In this document: positions 47,099 to 56,674 of the stretch, piece after piece | Numbering within the stretch: position 1 is the first letter of the stretch | Layout of the letters: each line of letters opens with the position of its first letter | NCBI RefSeq assembly: GCF_001509585.1 | Contig: NZ_LNCI01000003.1 | Span: 372,001-436,000 of the forward strand | Source of the DNA: Tropicimonas marinistellae | GTDB taxonomy: Bacteria > Pseudomonadota > Alphaproteobacteria > Rhodobacterales > Rhodobacteraceae | DNA: 64,000 nucleotides | Direction of reading: 5' to 3' | Notes under the pieces: generated by a model | What the model was told of the DNA's origin: nothing | Databases searched by the model: none | What the model saw: only the letters and a program-made list of their open reading frames with translations | Made by a program: the position numbers and the translations under genes

Positions 47099-47862
47099 GC
47101 CTCACGCTCGCCCTCTACCAGGGGCCGCCCGCTATGGGCGACCCCGAGGCGGCGCTGCTTCGTCTCGGCCGCCAGCTTCGTGCTGCGACCGCGGCGGGCG
47201 CGCATATGCTGGTCGCGCCGGAACTGTTCCTGCCCGGATACAACCGGCCAGACCTGCATGGGCCTCTTGCGCAACTGCAAGGCGGAGAGTGGTGTGAGCG
47301 TCTTGCCGACATGGCGCGGCAAACGGGCTGTGCGGTGACCGTCGGCTGGGCCGAGCGGTCAGGGGATTCTGTTTACAACGCCGCTTCTGCATGGAGCAGG
47401 GACGGTCGCCTACTCGGGCACTACCGAAAAATCCAGCTCTTTGGCGCAATGGAGAAGGCGAGTTTCGCCGCTGGCCGCGACTATTGTCTGTTCGATCTCG
47501 ATGGCGTGCCGACCGGATTGTTGATCTGCTATGACGTGGAATTCGCTCCCCATGTGCGGGCACTGGCCGAACGCGGGGCGAAACTGTTGCTGGTGCCGAC
47601 GGCCAACCCTGCCGGATTTGACCATGTTTCGGAAACCTTCGTTCCGGCCCGTGCCGCCGAGATGGACATGACCATCGTTTACGCAAACTACTGCGGGTCC
47701 GAAGGCGAAATTGCCTTTGGCGGCCTGTCTCGGATCGTTGGCCCCGATGCCCGTACACTGGCCTGTGCCGACCGCTCAGAAGCGTTGCTTGTTGCCGCTC
47801 CCGCCCCATCTGTCGACCCGGCCTTGCGGTCCACCCAACTCACCGATTTTCGAAAGGTCTGA
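47095..47862 (+). CDS. Carbon-nitrogen hydrolase (nitrilase/amidase family)
   Basis: A 255-residue nitrilase-superfamily protein starting at a GTG that overlaps the potD stop (GTGA). The catalytic triad is visible: Glu43 in VAPELFLPGY, Lys112 in HYRKIQLFG and Cys145 in LLICYDVEF. The superfamily includes amidases, N-carbamoylputrescine amidase and omega-amidases. In this operon, hydrolysis of an amide or carbamoyl group on an imported amine is plausible, giving acid plus ammonia. The aminotransferase gene follows after four bases. Confidence 0.88.
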   Translation: MSLTLALYQGPPAMGDPEAALLRLGRQLRAATAAGAHMLVAPELFLPGYNRPDLHGPLAQLQGGEWCERLADMARQTGCAVTVGWAERSGDSVYNAASAWSRDGRLLGHYRKIQLFGAMEKASFAAGRDYCLFDLDGVPTGLLICYDVEFAPHVRALAERGAKLLLVPTANPAGFDHVSETFVPARAAEMDMTIVYANYCGSEGEIAFGGLSRIVGPDARTLACADRSEALLVAAPAPSVDPALRSTQLTDFRKV

Positions 47863-47866
47863 CGCA

Positions 47867-49231
47867 ATGTCTCTCGATCTCGACATGTCCACCGACGGCG
47901 TCCTCACCGCCGATACCCATCTCGTGCAATCCTTCGCGGACCTCAACGCACTCAAGCAGGACGGGGCGCGGACCGTCATTGTGGGTGCCGAAGGGGCCTA
48001 TGTTACCGACAGTGAGGGCAATCGCCTCATCGACGGCATCGGCGGGCTCTGGTGCGTCAATGCAGGTCACCGGCGGCCGGAGATCATCGCCGCCATCACC
48101 GAGCAACTGGAAACGCTCGACTACTACTCGACGTTTTACAATTTTACCCATCCGACAGCCGCCACGCTCGCCGCGAAACTGGCCGAACTCGCGCCCGGGC
48201 CGCTCAACAAGGTGCATTTCGGGAATTCCGGCTCGGTAGCCAACGACTCCGCGGTGCGTATCCTCCACCACTACTACAACCGCCTCGGCCAACCGAAGAA
48301 GAAGCAGGTCCTGAGCCGCCATGGCGCCTATCACGGCTCGACCCACCTCGCCATCGCGATGACCACGCCCGGCTATTCCGAGGGCTGGGACAAGGCCGAG
48401 GGGCTGGTGCACCATCTGCGTTGCCCGCACCATTGGCGCGAAGGCGCGGACATGAGCGAGGCGGAGTTCCTCGACGCGCTGATCGACGACGCGAAGGACA
48501 AGGTCGAGGAAATTGGCGCAGAGAATATCGCCTGTTTCATCGCCGAGCCCATCATGGGGGCAGGGGGCATCATCGTGCCGCCCGCAGGGTATCACGCTGC
48601 CATGGGCGCGCTCTGCCGCGACTACGAGATCAAGTACATCTCCGACGAGGTTGTGACGGCCTTCGGCCGGTTGGGTCATTTCTTTGCCTCGAAGGACGTG
48701 TTCGACGTCCAGCCAGACATCATCACCACCGCCAAGGGGCTCACCTCCGGTTACCAACCGCTCTCTGCCACGATCCTCAGCGACGAGATCCACGAAGTCA
48801 TCTCCGACGAAGGCGCGATGTTCCTGCACGGCATGACCTATTCCGGGCATCCGGCGGCCTCGGCGGCGGCACTTGCCAACATCGCGCTGATGGAGCGCGA
48901 GGGCATTCCGGAAAGGGTGCGCATAACCGGAAAACGGTTTGAGACAAACCTGTGCGCTCTTTCGGATCTGGAGATGGTGGGCGAGGTGCGCGGCAGCCAT
49001 TTCATGATGGGGATCGAATTCGTCCGCGACAAGGCGGCCAAGACTCCATTCGCATCCGAAGACCAGATTGGGCTCAAGGTGGCGCGCCAGGCGCAGAAAC
49101 GCGGACTGATCGCGCGGCCGCTGGGCAACATCCTCATTCTGTCGCCGACACTGGTAATGGACGAGACCATGATAGATTCCACCGCCGAAATCCTGCGCGA
49201 GAGTATTGTCGAGGTACAATCCGGGCTCTGA
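47867..49231 (+). CDS. Class III (omega) aminotransferase, putrescine/beta-alanine type
   Basis: A 454-residue PLP enzyme. Landmarks: GLWCVNAGHRRPEI, the YYSTFYNFTHP segment, FGNSGSVANDSAVRILHHYY (phosphate binding; relatives have SGSEANDTA), SRHGAYHGST, the Asp-containing ISDEVVTAFGRLG and Lys290 in TTAKGLTSGY as the Schiff-base lysine. It transfers the terminal amino group of a diamine or omega-amino acid to pyruvate or 2-oxoglutarate. SpuC-like putrescine-pyruvate transamination fits the polyamine transporter; beta-alanine or GABA are alternatives. Confidence 0.9.
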   Translation: MSLDLDMSTDGVLTADTHLVQSFADLNALKQDGARTVIVGAEGAYVTDSEGNRLIDGIGGLWCVNAGHRRPEIIAAITEQLETLDYYSTFYNFTHPTAATLAAKLAELAPGPLNKVHFGNSGSVANDSAVRILHHYYNRLGQPKKKQVLSRHGAYHGSTHLAIAMTTPGYSEGWDKAEGLVHHLRCPHHWREGADMSEAEFLDALIDDAKDKVEEIGAENIACFIAEPIMGAGGIIVPPAGYHAAMGALCRDYEIKYISDEVVTAFGRLGHFFASKDVFDVQPDIITTAKGLTSGYQPLSATILSDEIHEVISDEGAMFLHGMTYSGHPAASAAALANIALMEREGIPERVRITGKRFETNLCALSDLEMVGEVRGSHFMMGIEFVRDKAAKTPFASEDQIGLKVARQAQKRGLIARPLGNILILSPTLVMDETMIDSTAEILRESIVEVQSGL

Positions 49232-49520
49232 CATCTGCCGACCGAATTGCGGCCCGCCCTGAGCAGTCCGTTTCGGGTCCCGGCACGAAGGTGACCCCAT
49301 TGCACTGCATCGGTGAACCCTGCGCGGTGCTATGACACTGCCATGACACCGCAGCATAGCAGATTGCCAAAAACCGCCGAAATGGCCGCTTTGTGGCGGC
49401 AAAAGGCGCTGTGGGAGCGCCCAAACTGCGACTTAGCGACCCTTTTCGGTCATCCGGCTTGCGCGCTCCCCGGCGGGCTTTTACGCCGCTCGTGCAATCC
49501 ACAGCATAGGGATCGAATCC
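49232..49520. other. Intergenic region before the aldolase gene
   Basis: 289 bases, no supported gene. It should contain the promoter of the aldolase. No T-run terminator after the aminotransferase was found. Confidence 0.35.
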
Positions 49521-50450
49521 ATGAAAGCCACCAGAGCTGTTAGCCGTATCCTCGCCAATTACGAGGGCGAGACGCCGGGCGTGAAGGCAAACCTTTGCCG
49601 CATGCTCATGGCCGGCAAGCTGGGCGGTACCGGCAAGATGATTATTCTTCCCGTCGACCAGGGTTTCGAGCACGGCGGCCACCGCTCGTTCTGCCCGAAC
49701 CCCGCCGGTTTTGACCCGCACTATCACTACCAGCTGGCCATCGATGCCGGGCTGAACGCCTATGCCGCCCCGCTCGGCTCGCTGGAAGCCGGCGCCGACA
49801 CCTTCGCCGGTCAGATCCCGACGATCCTCAAGGTGAACTCGGCCAACTCGCTGATGTCGGGCACCGCCGCCAAGAACCAGGCGATCACCGCCTCGGTCGA
49901 CGACGCGCTGCGCATCGGCGCCTCGGCCATCGGCTTCACCATCTACCCCGGCTCCGACGTGATGTTCGACATGTTCGAAGAGATCGTCGAGATGCGCAAG
50001 GAAGCCGCCGCCAAGGGCATCGCCACGGTGATCTGGTCCTACCCGCGCGGCGAAGGCGTGACCAAGGATGGCGAGACCGCGATCGATGTCGGTGCCTATG
50101 CCGCCCATATTGCCGCCCTGCTCGGCGCGCATATCATCAAGATCAAGCTGACCACCGATCACGTCATGCAGGACGAGGCCCGCAAGGTCTACGAGGAGAA
50201 TGGTGTCGATATCTCCACCCTGCCGGCCCGCGTGAAGCACTGCGTCGACAACTGCTTCAACGGTAAGCGTATCGTCGTCTTCTCGGGCGGCGCCAAGAAG
50301 GGCGCCGACAGCGTCTATGACGATGCCCGCGCGATCCGCGACGGCGGCGGCAACGGTTCGATCATCGGCCGGAACTCCTTCCAGCGCCCGCGCGAAGAGG
50401 CCCTGCAGCTCTTTGCCAACCTTGTCGACATCTACAAGGGCAAGGCCTGA
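49521..50450 (+). CDS. Class I fructose-bisphosphate aldolase (DhnA type)
   Basis: A 309-residue archaeal/bacterial-type class I aldolase. MIILPVDQGFEHGGHRSF near residue 40 is the family opening; QIPTILKVNSANSLM and AIGFTIYPGSDVMFDMFEE follow; the Schiff-base lysine should be in GAHIIKIKLTT; FSGGAKKGADSVYDDARAI and GSIIGRNSFQRP form the phosphate site. It cleaves or makes fructose-1,6-bisphosphate in glycolysis/gluconeogenesis. Codon use is strongly biased to C/G-ending codons, in line with high expression. A strong terminator follows, so it is probably monocistronic. Confidence 0.93.
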   Translation: MKATRAVSRILANYEGETPGVKANLCRMLMAGKLGGTGKMIILPVDQGFEHGGHRSFCPNPAGFDPHYHYQLAIDAGLNAYAAPLGSLEAGADTFAGQIPTILKVNSANSLMSGTAAKNQAITASVDDALRIGASAIGFTIYPGSDVMFDMFEEIVEMRKEAAAKGIATVIWSYPRGEGVTKDGETAIDVGAYAAHIAALLGAHIIKIKLTTDHVMQDEARKVYEENGVDISTLPARVKHCVDNCFNGKRIVVFSGGAKKGADSVYDDARAIRDGGGNGSIIGRNSFQRPREEALQLFANLVDIYKGKA

Positions 50451-50473
50451 AGCCATTTCTTGACACGGATGTT

Positions 50474-50503
50474 CGGCCCGGTGCGTTTGCGCCGGGCCGT
50501 TTC
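50474..50503 (+). terminator. Rho-independent terminator after the aldolase gene
   Basis: An 11-base stem (50474-50484 with 50489-50499, one G-T pair, four-base loop) followed by TTTCATTT. It lies 24 bases after the aldolase stop codon. Confidence 0.9.
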
Positions 50504-50696
50504 ATTTGGCTAGTCACTCTCCAGCAGGCAGATTGCGCCGCTTTCCGGGTCCCGGCGTACCACCCTCCCGAAGCGTTGCCAAACCGGGTAGGGACCGGCA
50601 TTGTGCTTTGGGCGGAGGCCGTTCGCCGTGCGAGATCCAGTCGGGGGCGGATCTTTTCGTTTCGGGCATTGTGCGATCGGCAGGAGGGTGAGGAGA

Positions 50697-51269
50697 ATGA
50701 CTTTCGATCCGACCGAAAAGCGGGTGGCGGCGATTTGGTGCCTGGGATTGCGCCCGGGCGCGGCCAGGATTGGCGGCCCTGTCCTCGCGTTCTTTGCGCT
50801 GCTGATCGGGGCTCAAGCAGCCTTGGCCACGTCGAACGACGAAGCGCGTGCGCTGTGCCGGGACGAACTTCTTGCAAACCGGGGTGCCGTGACAGTGGAC
50901 ATCTCGAATCTGAGGCGGCACAACGGCGTGCCCTATGTCTACGGAACAGCGGATTTCCAGGATGTCGACCGGGTACGCATTCGCTGTCGGGTCTACGACG
51001 ACGAGGTCCGCGAGGTGTCCTACCTCTTGGCAGACCCCGCGTTGTTGCGGGGAGTGGTCTGGTCGGAGGAACGCCCTGTGGGAACCGGGCATACCGACCT
51101 GATGCTGGACGAGGCTTCGATGGCGCCGCCGCCTGCGCTGAGCATGAACCCCGGCCCGGTCGAAGTTCCGCGACTGGACGATGGCAGCACGACGGAAGCC
51201 CCCTCTCAAGCGGCCGCGCCAGCGGATTTCGAACCGCATTTCGAGAAACCGCCGCAGGCAAGCGATTGA
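50697..51269 (+). CDS. Exported or membrane-anchored hypothetical protein
   Basis: A 190-residue protein. ATG 50697 has AGGAG nearby. After a 20-residue basic lead, a hydrophobic segment (GPVLAFFALLIGAQAALA, about residues 23-40) can be a signal peptide or anchor, ending with an ALAT-type cleavage site. The mature domain has Cys residues in ALCRDELL and RIRCRVYDDEVR that may form a disulfide, and the tail is rich in Pro, Ala and Glu, perhaps disordered. No family is recognised. Confidence 0.7.
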   Translation: MTFDPTEKRVAAIWCLGLRPGAARIGGPVLAFFALLIGAQAALATSNDEARALCRDELLANRGAVTVDISNLRRHNGVPYVYGTADFQDVDRVRIRCRVYDDEVREVSYLLADPALLRGVVWSEERPVGTGHTDLMLDEASMAPPPALSMNPGPVEVPRLDDGSTTEAPSQAAAPADFEPHFEKPPQASD

Positions 51270-51444
51270 CGTGATCCTGTCGGTCCGCGCAACCTGTATT
51301 GTCGCGGCGCAATGACAGATCCAAGGCGTTGGGGAGAAGGCGCAGCGGTTATGGGGGCGCCGGGCAACACGAGCCCACCGGGCGTTTCGCACGTGCTCTG
51401 ATCCGTGGTGCACGGCAACCGGCGGGACTGGGGAGGACGAACGG

Positions 51445-53259
51445 ATGGGGGTAGATCTGATCCCGGCGGCGCAGGCCGGCACGCTGTACGGCCTGCTTTG
51501 CAAACGCACGGAGCGAATGCCTGACGCCGTTGCCTATCGCGAGGTGGATCGCACGTCCGGCGAGTGGGTGGCGCTTACCTGGCGAGAGGTGCTGGCGCGG
51601 GTCGATCGCATTGCAGGTGCGCTTGCCGCCACCGGTGTCGGGCGCGGCGACAGGGTCGCGATATTTCTACAGAATTGCGCCGACTGGATCTGCTACGACA
51701 TGGCGGCGCACAAGCTGGGTCTGCCGGTCGTGCCGCTCTATACGAACGACGCGGTCGCGAACACGGCCTACGTGCTCTCCGATGCCCGGCCGCGTGTTTT
51801 GCTTTTAGACACTGCCGCGCGATGGGAGGCCGTGGCTACCGCCTTGGAGGATACGAGCTTCATTGAGGCGGTTTGGATTCACGACGCGGGCGCGACGGAC
51901 GAGGGAATGGAGGCTTTGCCCGGGAACTGCAGTCCATGGTCCACCGTGATCGAGGCCGCGTCTGGTTTCGGGACCGAGGCCTGCAGCACACCGGACGATC
52001 CTGCTGCGCTGATCTATACCTCGGGCACCACCGGTGCGCCGAAAGGGGCCGTGCTCACCCACCGGGCGCTTCTGGCGAATGCAGAAGGGGTGGCGCAGGT
52101 CTTTCCGCCGCGTACAGACGACACCTTCCTCTCGGTTCTGCCGCTGGCGCATGGGTTCGAGCGCACTATGGGCTACGTGTTGCCGCTGCTCGGCGGTTCC
52201 TGCGTCGCCTATGCGCAATCAGTCCTCAGGCTACGGCAGGACCTCGCAACGATCCGACCGACCGCACTCATGGGCGTGCCGCGGCTCTACGAGTCGATCT
52301 ACTCGTCCGCCCGGCGCGCGGCCGCCGAGAGCCCCTTGCGTCTCCGCCTCTTCGACATGACCGCACGAATCGGATGGCAGCGCTTTGCGGCGCGCGGCGG
52401 GTTAGGTCCGGGACCCGGCGTGTTGGAGCGGATGATCTGGCCATTACTCGACCGGCTCGTGGCGCGGAAGGTCAAGGCGGCCTTCGGTGGCAACCTGCGT
52501 GTCGCCGTATCGGGGGGCGCCAGTTTCCCGCCCGAGATTTCGCGGGCGCTGATTGGGCTCGGCGTGCCGATGGTAGAGGGATATGGCCTGACGGAAGCCG
52601 GCCCCGTGGTGACCGCTTCGTTGCAGGAAGAATACGTGCCGGGGTCCGTTGGATACGCGCTTCCGGGGATTGAGATTGCGTGCACCGATGCCGGCGAACT
52701 GGAAATACGCTCGCCGGGATGCATGACAGGCTATTGGCGAAACCCGGAAGCCACCGCCAACCTGATCGACAGCAAGGGGTGGATGCAAACCGGAGATTTG
52801 GCCCAACTGGACGGGAGATGGATACGGATCACAGGGCGCCTCAAGCACATACTGGTCCTTTCCAACGGTGAAAATGTAAACCCGAGGCCAATCGAAACGG
52901 CGCTGGAGAGCGATCCGCTGTTCGAACAGATCTGCGTGGCCGGGGACGGGCGCCCCTACCTAACGGTGCTGCTCGTCCTGAACAAGGATGTCTGGCAAGA
53001 GGTGGCGGGTGCGGCTGGCGTCGATGCAGGTGACCCCAATTCCCGCGAGGCGCGGGCGTTGATCCAGCCGCGGATCAAGGACCGGCTTGCGGGCTTCCCT
53101 TCCTACCAGCAGGTCCGTGGCTATCATGCGAGTCTGGACGAATGGACGGTGCAGCAACGGCTCGTCACGCCGACCCTGAAGTTGCGTCGTGACCGAATCC
53201 TGGCAGCCTACGGCGACGAAATCGCGGCTCTCTACACGCGCGAGGGCGGTTCGGGCTGA
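51445..53259 (+). CDS. Long-chain acyl-CoA synthetase (AMP-forming)
   Basis: A 604-residue ANL-superfamily ligase of the FAA1 type. The P-loop is IYTSGTTGAPKGAVLTH (about residues 190-206); LPLAHGFERTMGYVLPLLGG is the long-chain-type gate; GYGLTEAGPVV is motif A5, GWMQTGDLAQLDGRW and ITGRLKHILVLSNGENVNP hold the hinge and fatty acyl-CoA synthetase motifs. The usual catalytic Lys region near the end reads LVTPTLKLRRDRI. It activates long-chain fatty acids to acyl-CoA for degradation or lipid synthesis. GGAGGACGAACGG precedes the ATG. Confidence 0.9.
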   Translation: MGVDLIPAAQAGTLYGLLCKRTERMPDAVAYREVDRTSGEWVALTWREVLARVDRIAGALAATGVGRGDRVAIFLQNCADWICYDMAAHKLGLPVVPLYTNDAVANTAYVLSDARPRVLLLDTAARWEAVATALEDTSFIEAVWIHDAGATDEGMEALPGNCSPWSTVIEAASGFGTEACSTPDDPAALIYTSGTTGAPKGAVLTHRALLANAEGVAQVFPPRTDDTFLSVLPLAHGFERTMGYVLPLLGGSCVAYAQSVLRLRQDLATIRPTALMGVPRLYESIYSSARRAAAESPLRLRLFDMTARIGWQRFAARGGLGPGPGVLERMIWPLLDRLVARKVKAAFGGNLRVAVSGGASFPPEISRALIGLGVPMVEGYGLTEAGPVVTASLQEEYVPGSVGYALPGIEIACTDAGELEIRSPGCMTGYWRNPEATANLIDSKGWMQTGDLAQLDGRWIRITGRLKHILVLSNGENVNPRPIETALESDPLFEQICVAGDGRPYLTVLLVLNKDVWQEVAGAAGVDAGDPNSREARALIQPRIKDRLAGFPSYQQVRGYHASLDEWTVQQRLVTPTLKLRRDRILAAYGDEIAALYTREGGSG

Positions 53260-53430
53260 AGCTCTGATATGCCGGACACGCGTTCGGGACCCGTTGTGTT
53301 GCATCCGCGACTCACATCGCACCGGAGGTTTTTACTCGCCCGATTGTGCCTTTCTTCAGGATTCACAAGCTGCCGTCAGTGTGACACTGTGCCTGCACGC
53401 CGCCCGAAGAGGTGGCACCGAGGCAGAGAC

Positions 53431-53733
53431 ATGAACACAAGCCATTCCCGCCCCGCGGTGAAATCCGCGGTCTTCCTGACCGTTAGCTTCTCGCTGGCGA
53501 TGTATTTCACGTTTGCCGCCGTGCAAGGCGATTTCGGTCTGTTTCGACGTGTTGAGATCGAAGCTGAAATCCGCCGGATGGAAGCGGAAAAGGCGGATCT
53601 GGAACGCGAGGTGGCGGTTATGCGGAACAAGACGCACCGGCTCTCGGAAGAATTCCTCGACCTCGATCTTCTGGATCAGCAGGCGCGCGACGTTCTGGGC
53701 CTCATCCGCGCCGACGAGATCGTCGTGCGGTAG
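53431..53733 (+). CDS. ftsB: FtsB-like septum formation initiator protein
   Basis: A 100-residue bitopic protein. TM at about residues 12-30 (AVFLTVSFSLAMYFTFAAV), a GDFGLFRRVEIEAEI junction, then a heptad coiled coil (RRMEAEKADLEREVAVMRNK) and a conserved tail LLDQQARDVLGLIRADEIVV. This is the alphaproteobacterial FtsB/DivIC form that links divisome proteins in the periplasm. In many relatives it sits between eno and pdhA; here it stands between an acyl-CoA synthetase gene and trpS. An upstream in-frame ATG at 53269 is rejected because it would bury the TM segment. Confidence 0.88.
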   Translation: MNTSHSRPAVKSAVFLTVSFSLAMYFTFAAVQGDFGLFRRVEIEAEIRRMEAEKADLEREVAVMRNKTHRLSEEFLDLDLLDQQARDVLGLIRADEIVVR

Positions 53734-54110
53734 ACAAGACGACGTACCCAAGAGTGGCGCGAAAAGAGGTCGCCAGAAGCGATAGATGGGCATGTGCGGC
53801 GTCCATGGCGCGCGGATGTCCCCGGCAGGTCAAGCCCAAAATGGTGTCACCGCGAGAACGCGTCCCCGACCCGGGGGGGTGCCGGAGACGCGTGGCGCAA
53901 GGCCTTTAGAGTGCACCGACGCCCTCCAAACGGAAAGACGCGTAGCTGCGCTACAACCAGGCGAGGTACCAGGGTGCGCGAGATTGGCGGGTGGCATCGC
54001 GTGCCGTGCCCGTACGGTGCGCAATCTGAAGCGCGATGGTTTCGATTCCATGTCGGTCAGGAATCGGATTTGTGAAGACAATCCGCACCGGAGCGCGTCG
54101 ATCGGCGGCC
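53734..54110. other. 377-base convergent gap, no gene
   Basis: Between ftsB (plus) and trpS (minus). Short frames only, with shadow-like composition. No hairpin plus T-run was found for either gene. Confidence 0.4.
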
Positions 54111-55139
54111 TCAGCGACCGACGAGCCCGACAATCTCGAAGGTGCGGCGAAGGATCGGGTCCGCAACCGTGCGAGCCTGATCCGCACCATGCGCCAGCGT
54201 ACGATCGATTTCCGCCGGGTCGGACATCAGGCGCGCCATTTCAGCCGAGATCGGTGCCAGTTTTTCAACCGCGAGGTCAGCCAGCGCTGGTTTGAACCGG
54301 CCCCAACCGGCACCGGCGTATTCGGCGATCACCGCCTCGTCGGTCTTGCCGGACAGACCGGCGTAGATGTCCACGAGGTTCTTCGCCTCCGGCCGTCCGG
54401 TCAGCCCTTCCAATGTCTCGGGGAGCGGCTCGGGGTCTGTCTTGGCCTTCTTGATCTTCTTGGCGATCGTGTCGGCATCGTCTGTCATGTTGATGCGTTC
54501 CATGTCACTTTCGCCGGATTTCGACATTTTCTTGGTGCCGTCGCGGAGATTCATCACCCGCGTTGCCGGCCCCTCGATCACCGGGACGGTTTCGGGGAAG
54601 AAATCGACTTTGAAGTCGTGGTTGAACTTCTGGGCGATGTCGCGGGTCAGCTCCACGTGCTGCTTTTGATCCTCGCCCACGGGCACGTGGGTAGCATGGT
54701 AGAGGAGAATGTCAGCCGCCATGAGGGCAGGATACGCATAGAGCCCGAGGCTCGCCTTTTCGGCATTGGCACCGGCCTTGTCCTTAAACTGGGTCATCCG
54801 GTTCATCCAGCCAACGCGTGCAACGCAGTTGAAGATCCAGGCAAGCTCCGCGTGGGCCGACACCTGGCTCTGGTTGAACAGGATTGACTTGGTCGGATTG
54901 ATCCCGGAGGCGATGAAACCGGCGGCCACCTCGCGCGTCGCCGCGTGCAGTTCAGCAGGGTCTTGCCATACGGTGATCGCGTGCAGGTCGACGACGCAAT
55001 AGACCGTTTCGTGGGTGCCGGCCTCTTGCCAGTCGACAAAACGCTTGATCGCGCCGAGGTAATTGCCCAGCGTCAGACCGCCAGAAGGCTTGATCCCCGA
55101 GAAGACACGGGGTGTGAATTTGCTGGCGGCTTCCGACAT
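54111..55139 (-). CDS. trpS: Tryptophanyl-tRNA synthetase
   Basis: A 342-residue class Ic synthetase that charges tRNA-Trp. The HIGH-type motif is [16 protein letters not shown] (residues about 15-30) and the KMSKS motif is [11 protein letters not shown] (about 201-211). Other conserved parts are LIDLHA-like [33 protein letters not shown] and [14 protein letters not shown]. Length fits the bacterial family. It is divergent from the rhomboid-fold gene (75 bases apart). Confidence 0.97.
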   Translation of the reverse strand: MSEAASKFTPRVFSGIKPSGGLTLGNYLGAIKRFVDWQEAGTHETVYCVVDLHAITVWQDPAELHAATREVAAGFIASGINPTKSILFNQSQVSAHAELAWIFNCVARVGWMNRMTQFKDKAGANAEKASLGLYAYPALMAADILLYHATHVPVGEDQKQHVELTRDIAQKFNHDFKVDFFPETVPVIEGPATRVMNLRDGTKKMSKSGESDMERINMTDDADTIAKKIKKAKTDPEPLPETLEGLTGRPEAKNLVDIYAGLSGKTDEAVIAEYAGAGWGRFKPALADLAVEKLAPISAEMARLMSDPAEIDRTLAHGADQARTVADPILRRTFEIVGLVGR

Positions 55140-55214
55140 CAGATGAACTCCGGCTGGTCATACGGGTCTCGCTCGCTTACCCATGGCTCGAAATGGCGTC
55201 AACCGGAGGCAGCG

Positions 55215-55916
55215 ATGCAAACTGACCCACAGGGGCCAAACCACGACAATCCGTTCAATGCCCTGCCGCCGGTGGTGGTGGTGCTCGCGCTCGCGATCTT
55301 TGGAGTCGAGGTGCTGTTTCAACTGGTCAAGTCGGGGTTCATTGGCGGCACGCGCGGGGGAGACGACTGGCGCATGATCGCGATCCAGACATTCGCCTTT
55401 TCCGGCGAAATCCTGAATTGGATGATCGAGACAGGCCGATGGCCGCTTGAACAGGTGCAGCGGTTCGTGACCTACCTGTTTGTACACGGCAGTTTCACCC
55501 ACGCCGTCATGGTTTGCGTATTCGTGTTAGCCCTTGGCAAGCTGGTGGGCGAGACGTTTTCACAGGTGGCGGTGGTCGGCGTTTTCTTTGGCGCAGGAAT
55601 CGTTGGCGCGGCGGTCTACGGGCTCGTGCTCGACACACCCTATCCACTGATCGGCGGCTATACAGGCGCCTATGGGCTGATCGGGGCCTTCACCTATATC
55701 CTTTGGGTCGGATACCGGCATACCGGACAGAACCAGCTACAGGCGTTTCGACTGATCGGCTTCCTGCTCGGGCTGCAACTTCTCTTCGGTTTGATCTTCG
55801 GCACCAACAAGGATTGGATCGCCGAGCTTGCCGGATTCGTCACCGGATTCGTGCTGTCCGGCATTCTGCGGCCCGGTGGCTGGGCGCAGATTCTGGCGAG
55901 TATCCGCAACCGCTGA
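55215..55916 (+). CDS. Rhomboid-fold membrane protein, probably not a protease
   Basis: A 233-residue protein with about six TM segments after a short polar N-terminus. ATG 55215 has CGGAGG before it. The rhomboid core is recognisable: FVTYLFVHGSFTHAVMV (rhomboid proteins have HxxxxH-like WxxxxHxxxxH here), then GGYTGAYGLIGAF where active enzymes have GxSG; the Ser position is Thr. The later TM that should carry the catalytic His reads WIAELAGFVTGF, with Glu in its place. The fold is clear, activity is doubtful; it may work as a pseudoprotease binding membrane proteins. No operon partner is obvious. Confidence 0.82.
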   Translation: MQTDPQGPNHDNPFNALPPVVVVLALAIFGVEVLFQLVKSGFIGGTRGGDDWRMIAIQTFAFSGEILNWMIETGRWPLEQVQRFVTYLFVHGSFTHAVMVCVFVLALGKLVGETFSQVAVVGVFFGAGIVGAAVYGLVLDTPYPLIGGYTGAYGLIGAFTYILWVGYRHTGQNQLQAFRLIGFLLGLQLLFGLIFGTNKDWIAELAGFVTGFVLSGILRPGGWAQILASIRNR

Positions 55917-55990
55917 CTTTGCTCCTTGGGTGTCGATCCATCGCGTGCCGCCGCCGGTGGCAACTTGCAGCCGTCTTTCGGTGTCGGCGC

Positions 55991-56674
55991 CTAAGGCACC
56001 GAAGCGTTGCGGCACTTCGGTGGAGCCGGTTGTGTGAGTATACCCTCCTTGAGGCGTAGTGACCGGGTGCCGAGACGGCGCCGGAAGTGCGGGTCGTGGC
56101 TGACGATGACCATGGCCTGGGGCAGGGCGTCCAGAACCTCGACAAGCCGCGCCTCGTTTTCCTCGTCAAGCGCATTGGTCGGCTCGTCGAGCAGCAGCAC
56201 ATCTGGTTCCATCGCCAAAACGGTTGCAAGCGTTACGAGTCGTTTTTCGCCGCCGGAAAGCCGGTGGGTGACCCGGTCGCGCAAATGCATCAGGTCAAGG
56301 CGTGTCAGTACGGAGTCGACGATCTCAATCGCGGAGGCGCGCGAGGCGCCGAGATTGAGGGGGCCAAAGGCGATATCCTCTGCGACCGTGGGGCAGAAGA
56401 GTTGGTCGTCCGGATCCTGAAAAACCAACCCCGCGCGTCTGCGCACGTCGTGGAAATCCGCTTCCTCGCGGCGGCTCTGGCCGAATGCAGCGACGGTTCC
56501 GCCGGTTGGGCGCAGCAATCCCACCATGATCCGCAGCAGGGTCGACTTGCCGGCGCCGTTATGCCCGGTAACGCAGACGCGTTCGCCGGCGTCGAGCACC
56601 ATGTCCGCGCCAGCCAGGATCGGTGGCCGGTGCGGATAGCCAAAGTGAATGTCGGAGAGTTCAAACAGCGGCAT
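55991..56674 (-). CDS. cbiO: ECF cobalt/nickel transporter ATPase (CbiO type)
   Basis: A 227-residue ABC ATPase. Walker [14 protein letters not shown] (about residues 37-49), Q-loop LVFQDPDDQLFCPTVAEDIA, a stretch typical of ECF ATPases, signature HRLSGGEKRLVTLATVLAM, Walker B VLLLDEPTNALDEE and His in VIVSHDPHF. One subunit presumably forms a homodimer. It is the last gene of the minus-strand transporter operon and overlaps cbiQ by 14 bases. Confidence 0.93.
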   Translation of the reverse strand: MPLFELSDIHFGYPHRPPILAGADMVLDAGERVCVTGHNGAGKSTLLRIMVGLLRPTGGTVAAFGQSRREEADFHDVRRRAGLVFQDPDDQLFCPTVAEDIAFGPLNLGASRASAIEIVDSVLTRLDLMHLRDRVTHRLSGGEKRLVTLATVLAMEPDVLLLDEPTNALDEENEARLVEVLDALPQAMVIVSHDPHFRRRLGTRSLRLKEGILTQPAPPKCRNASVP

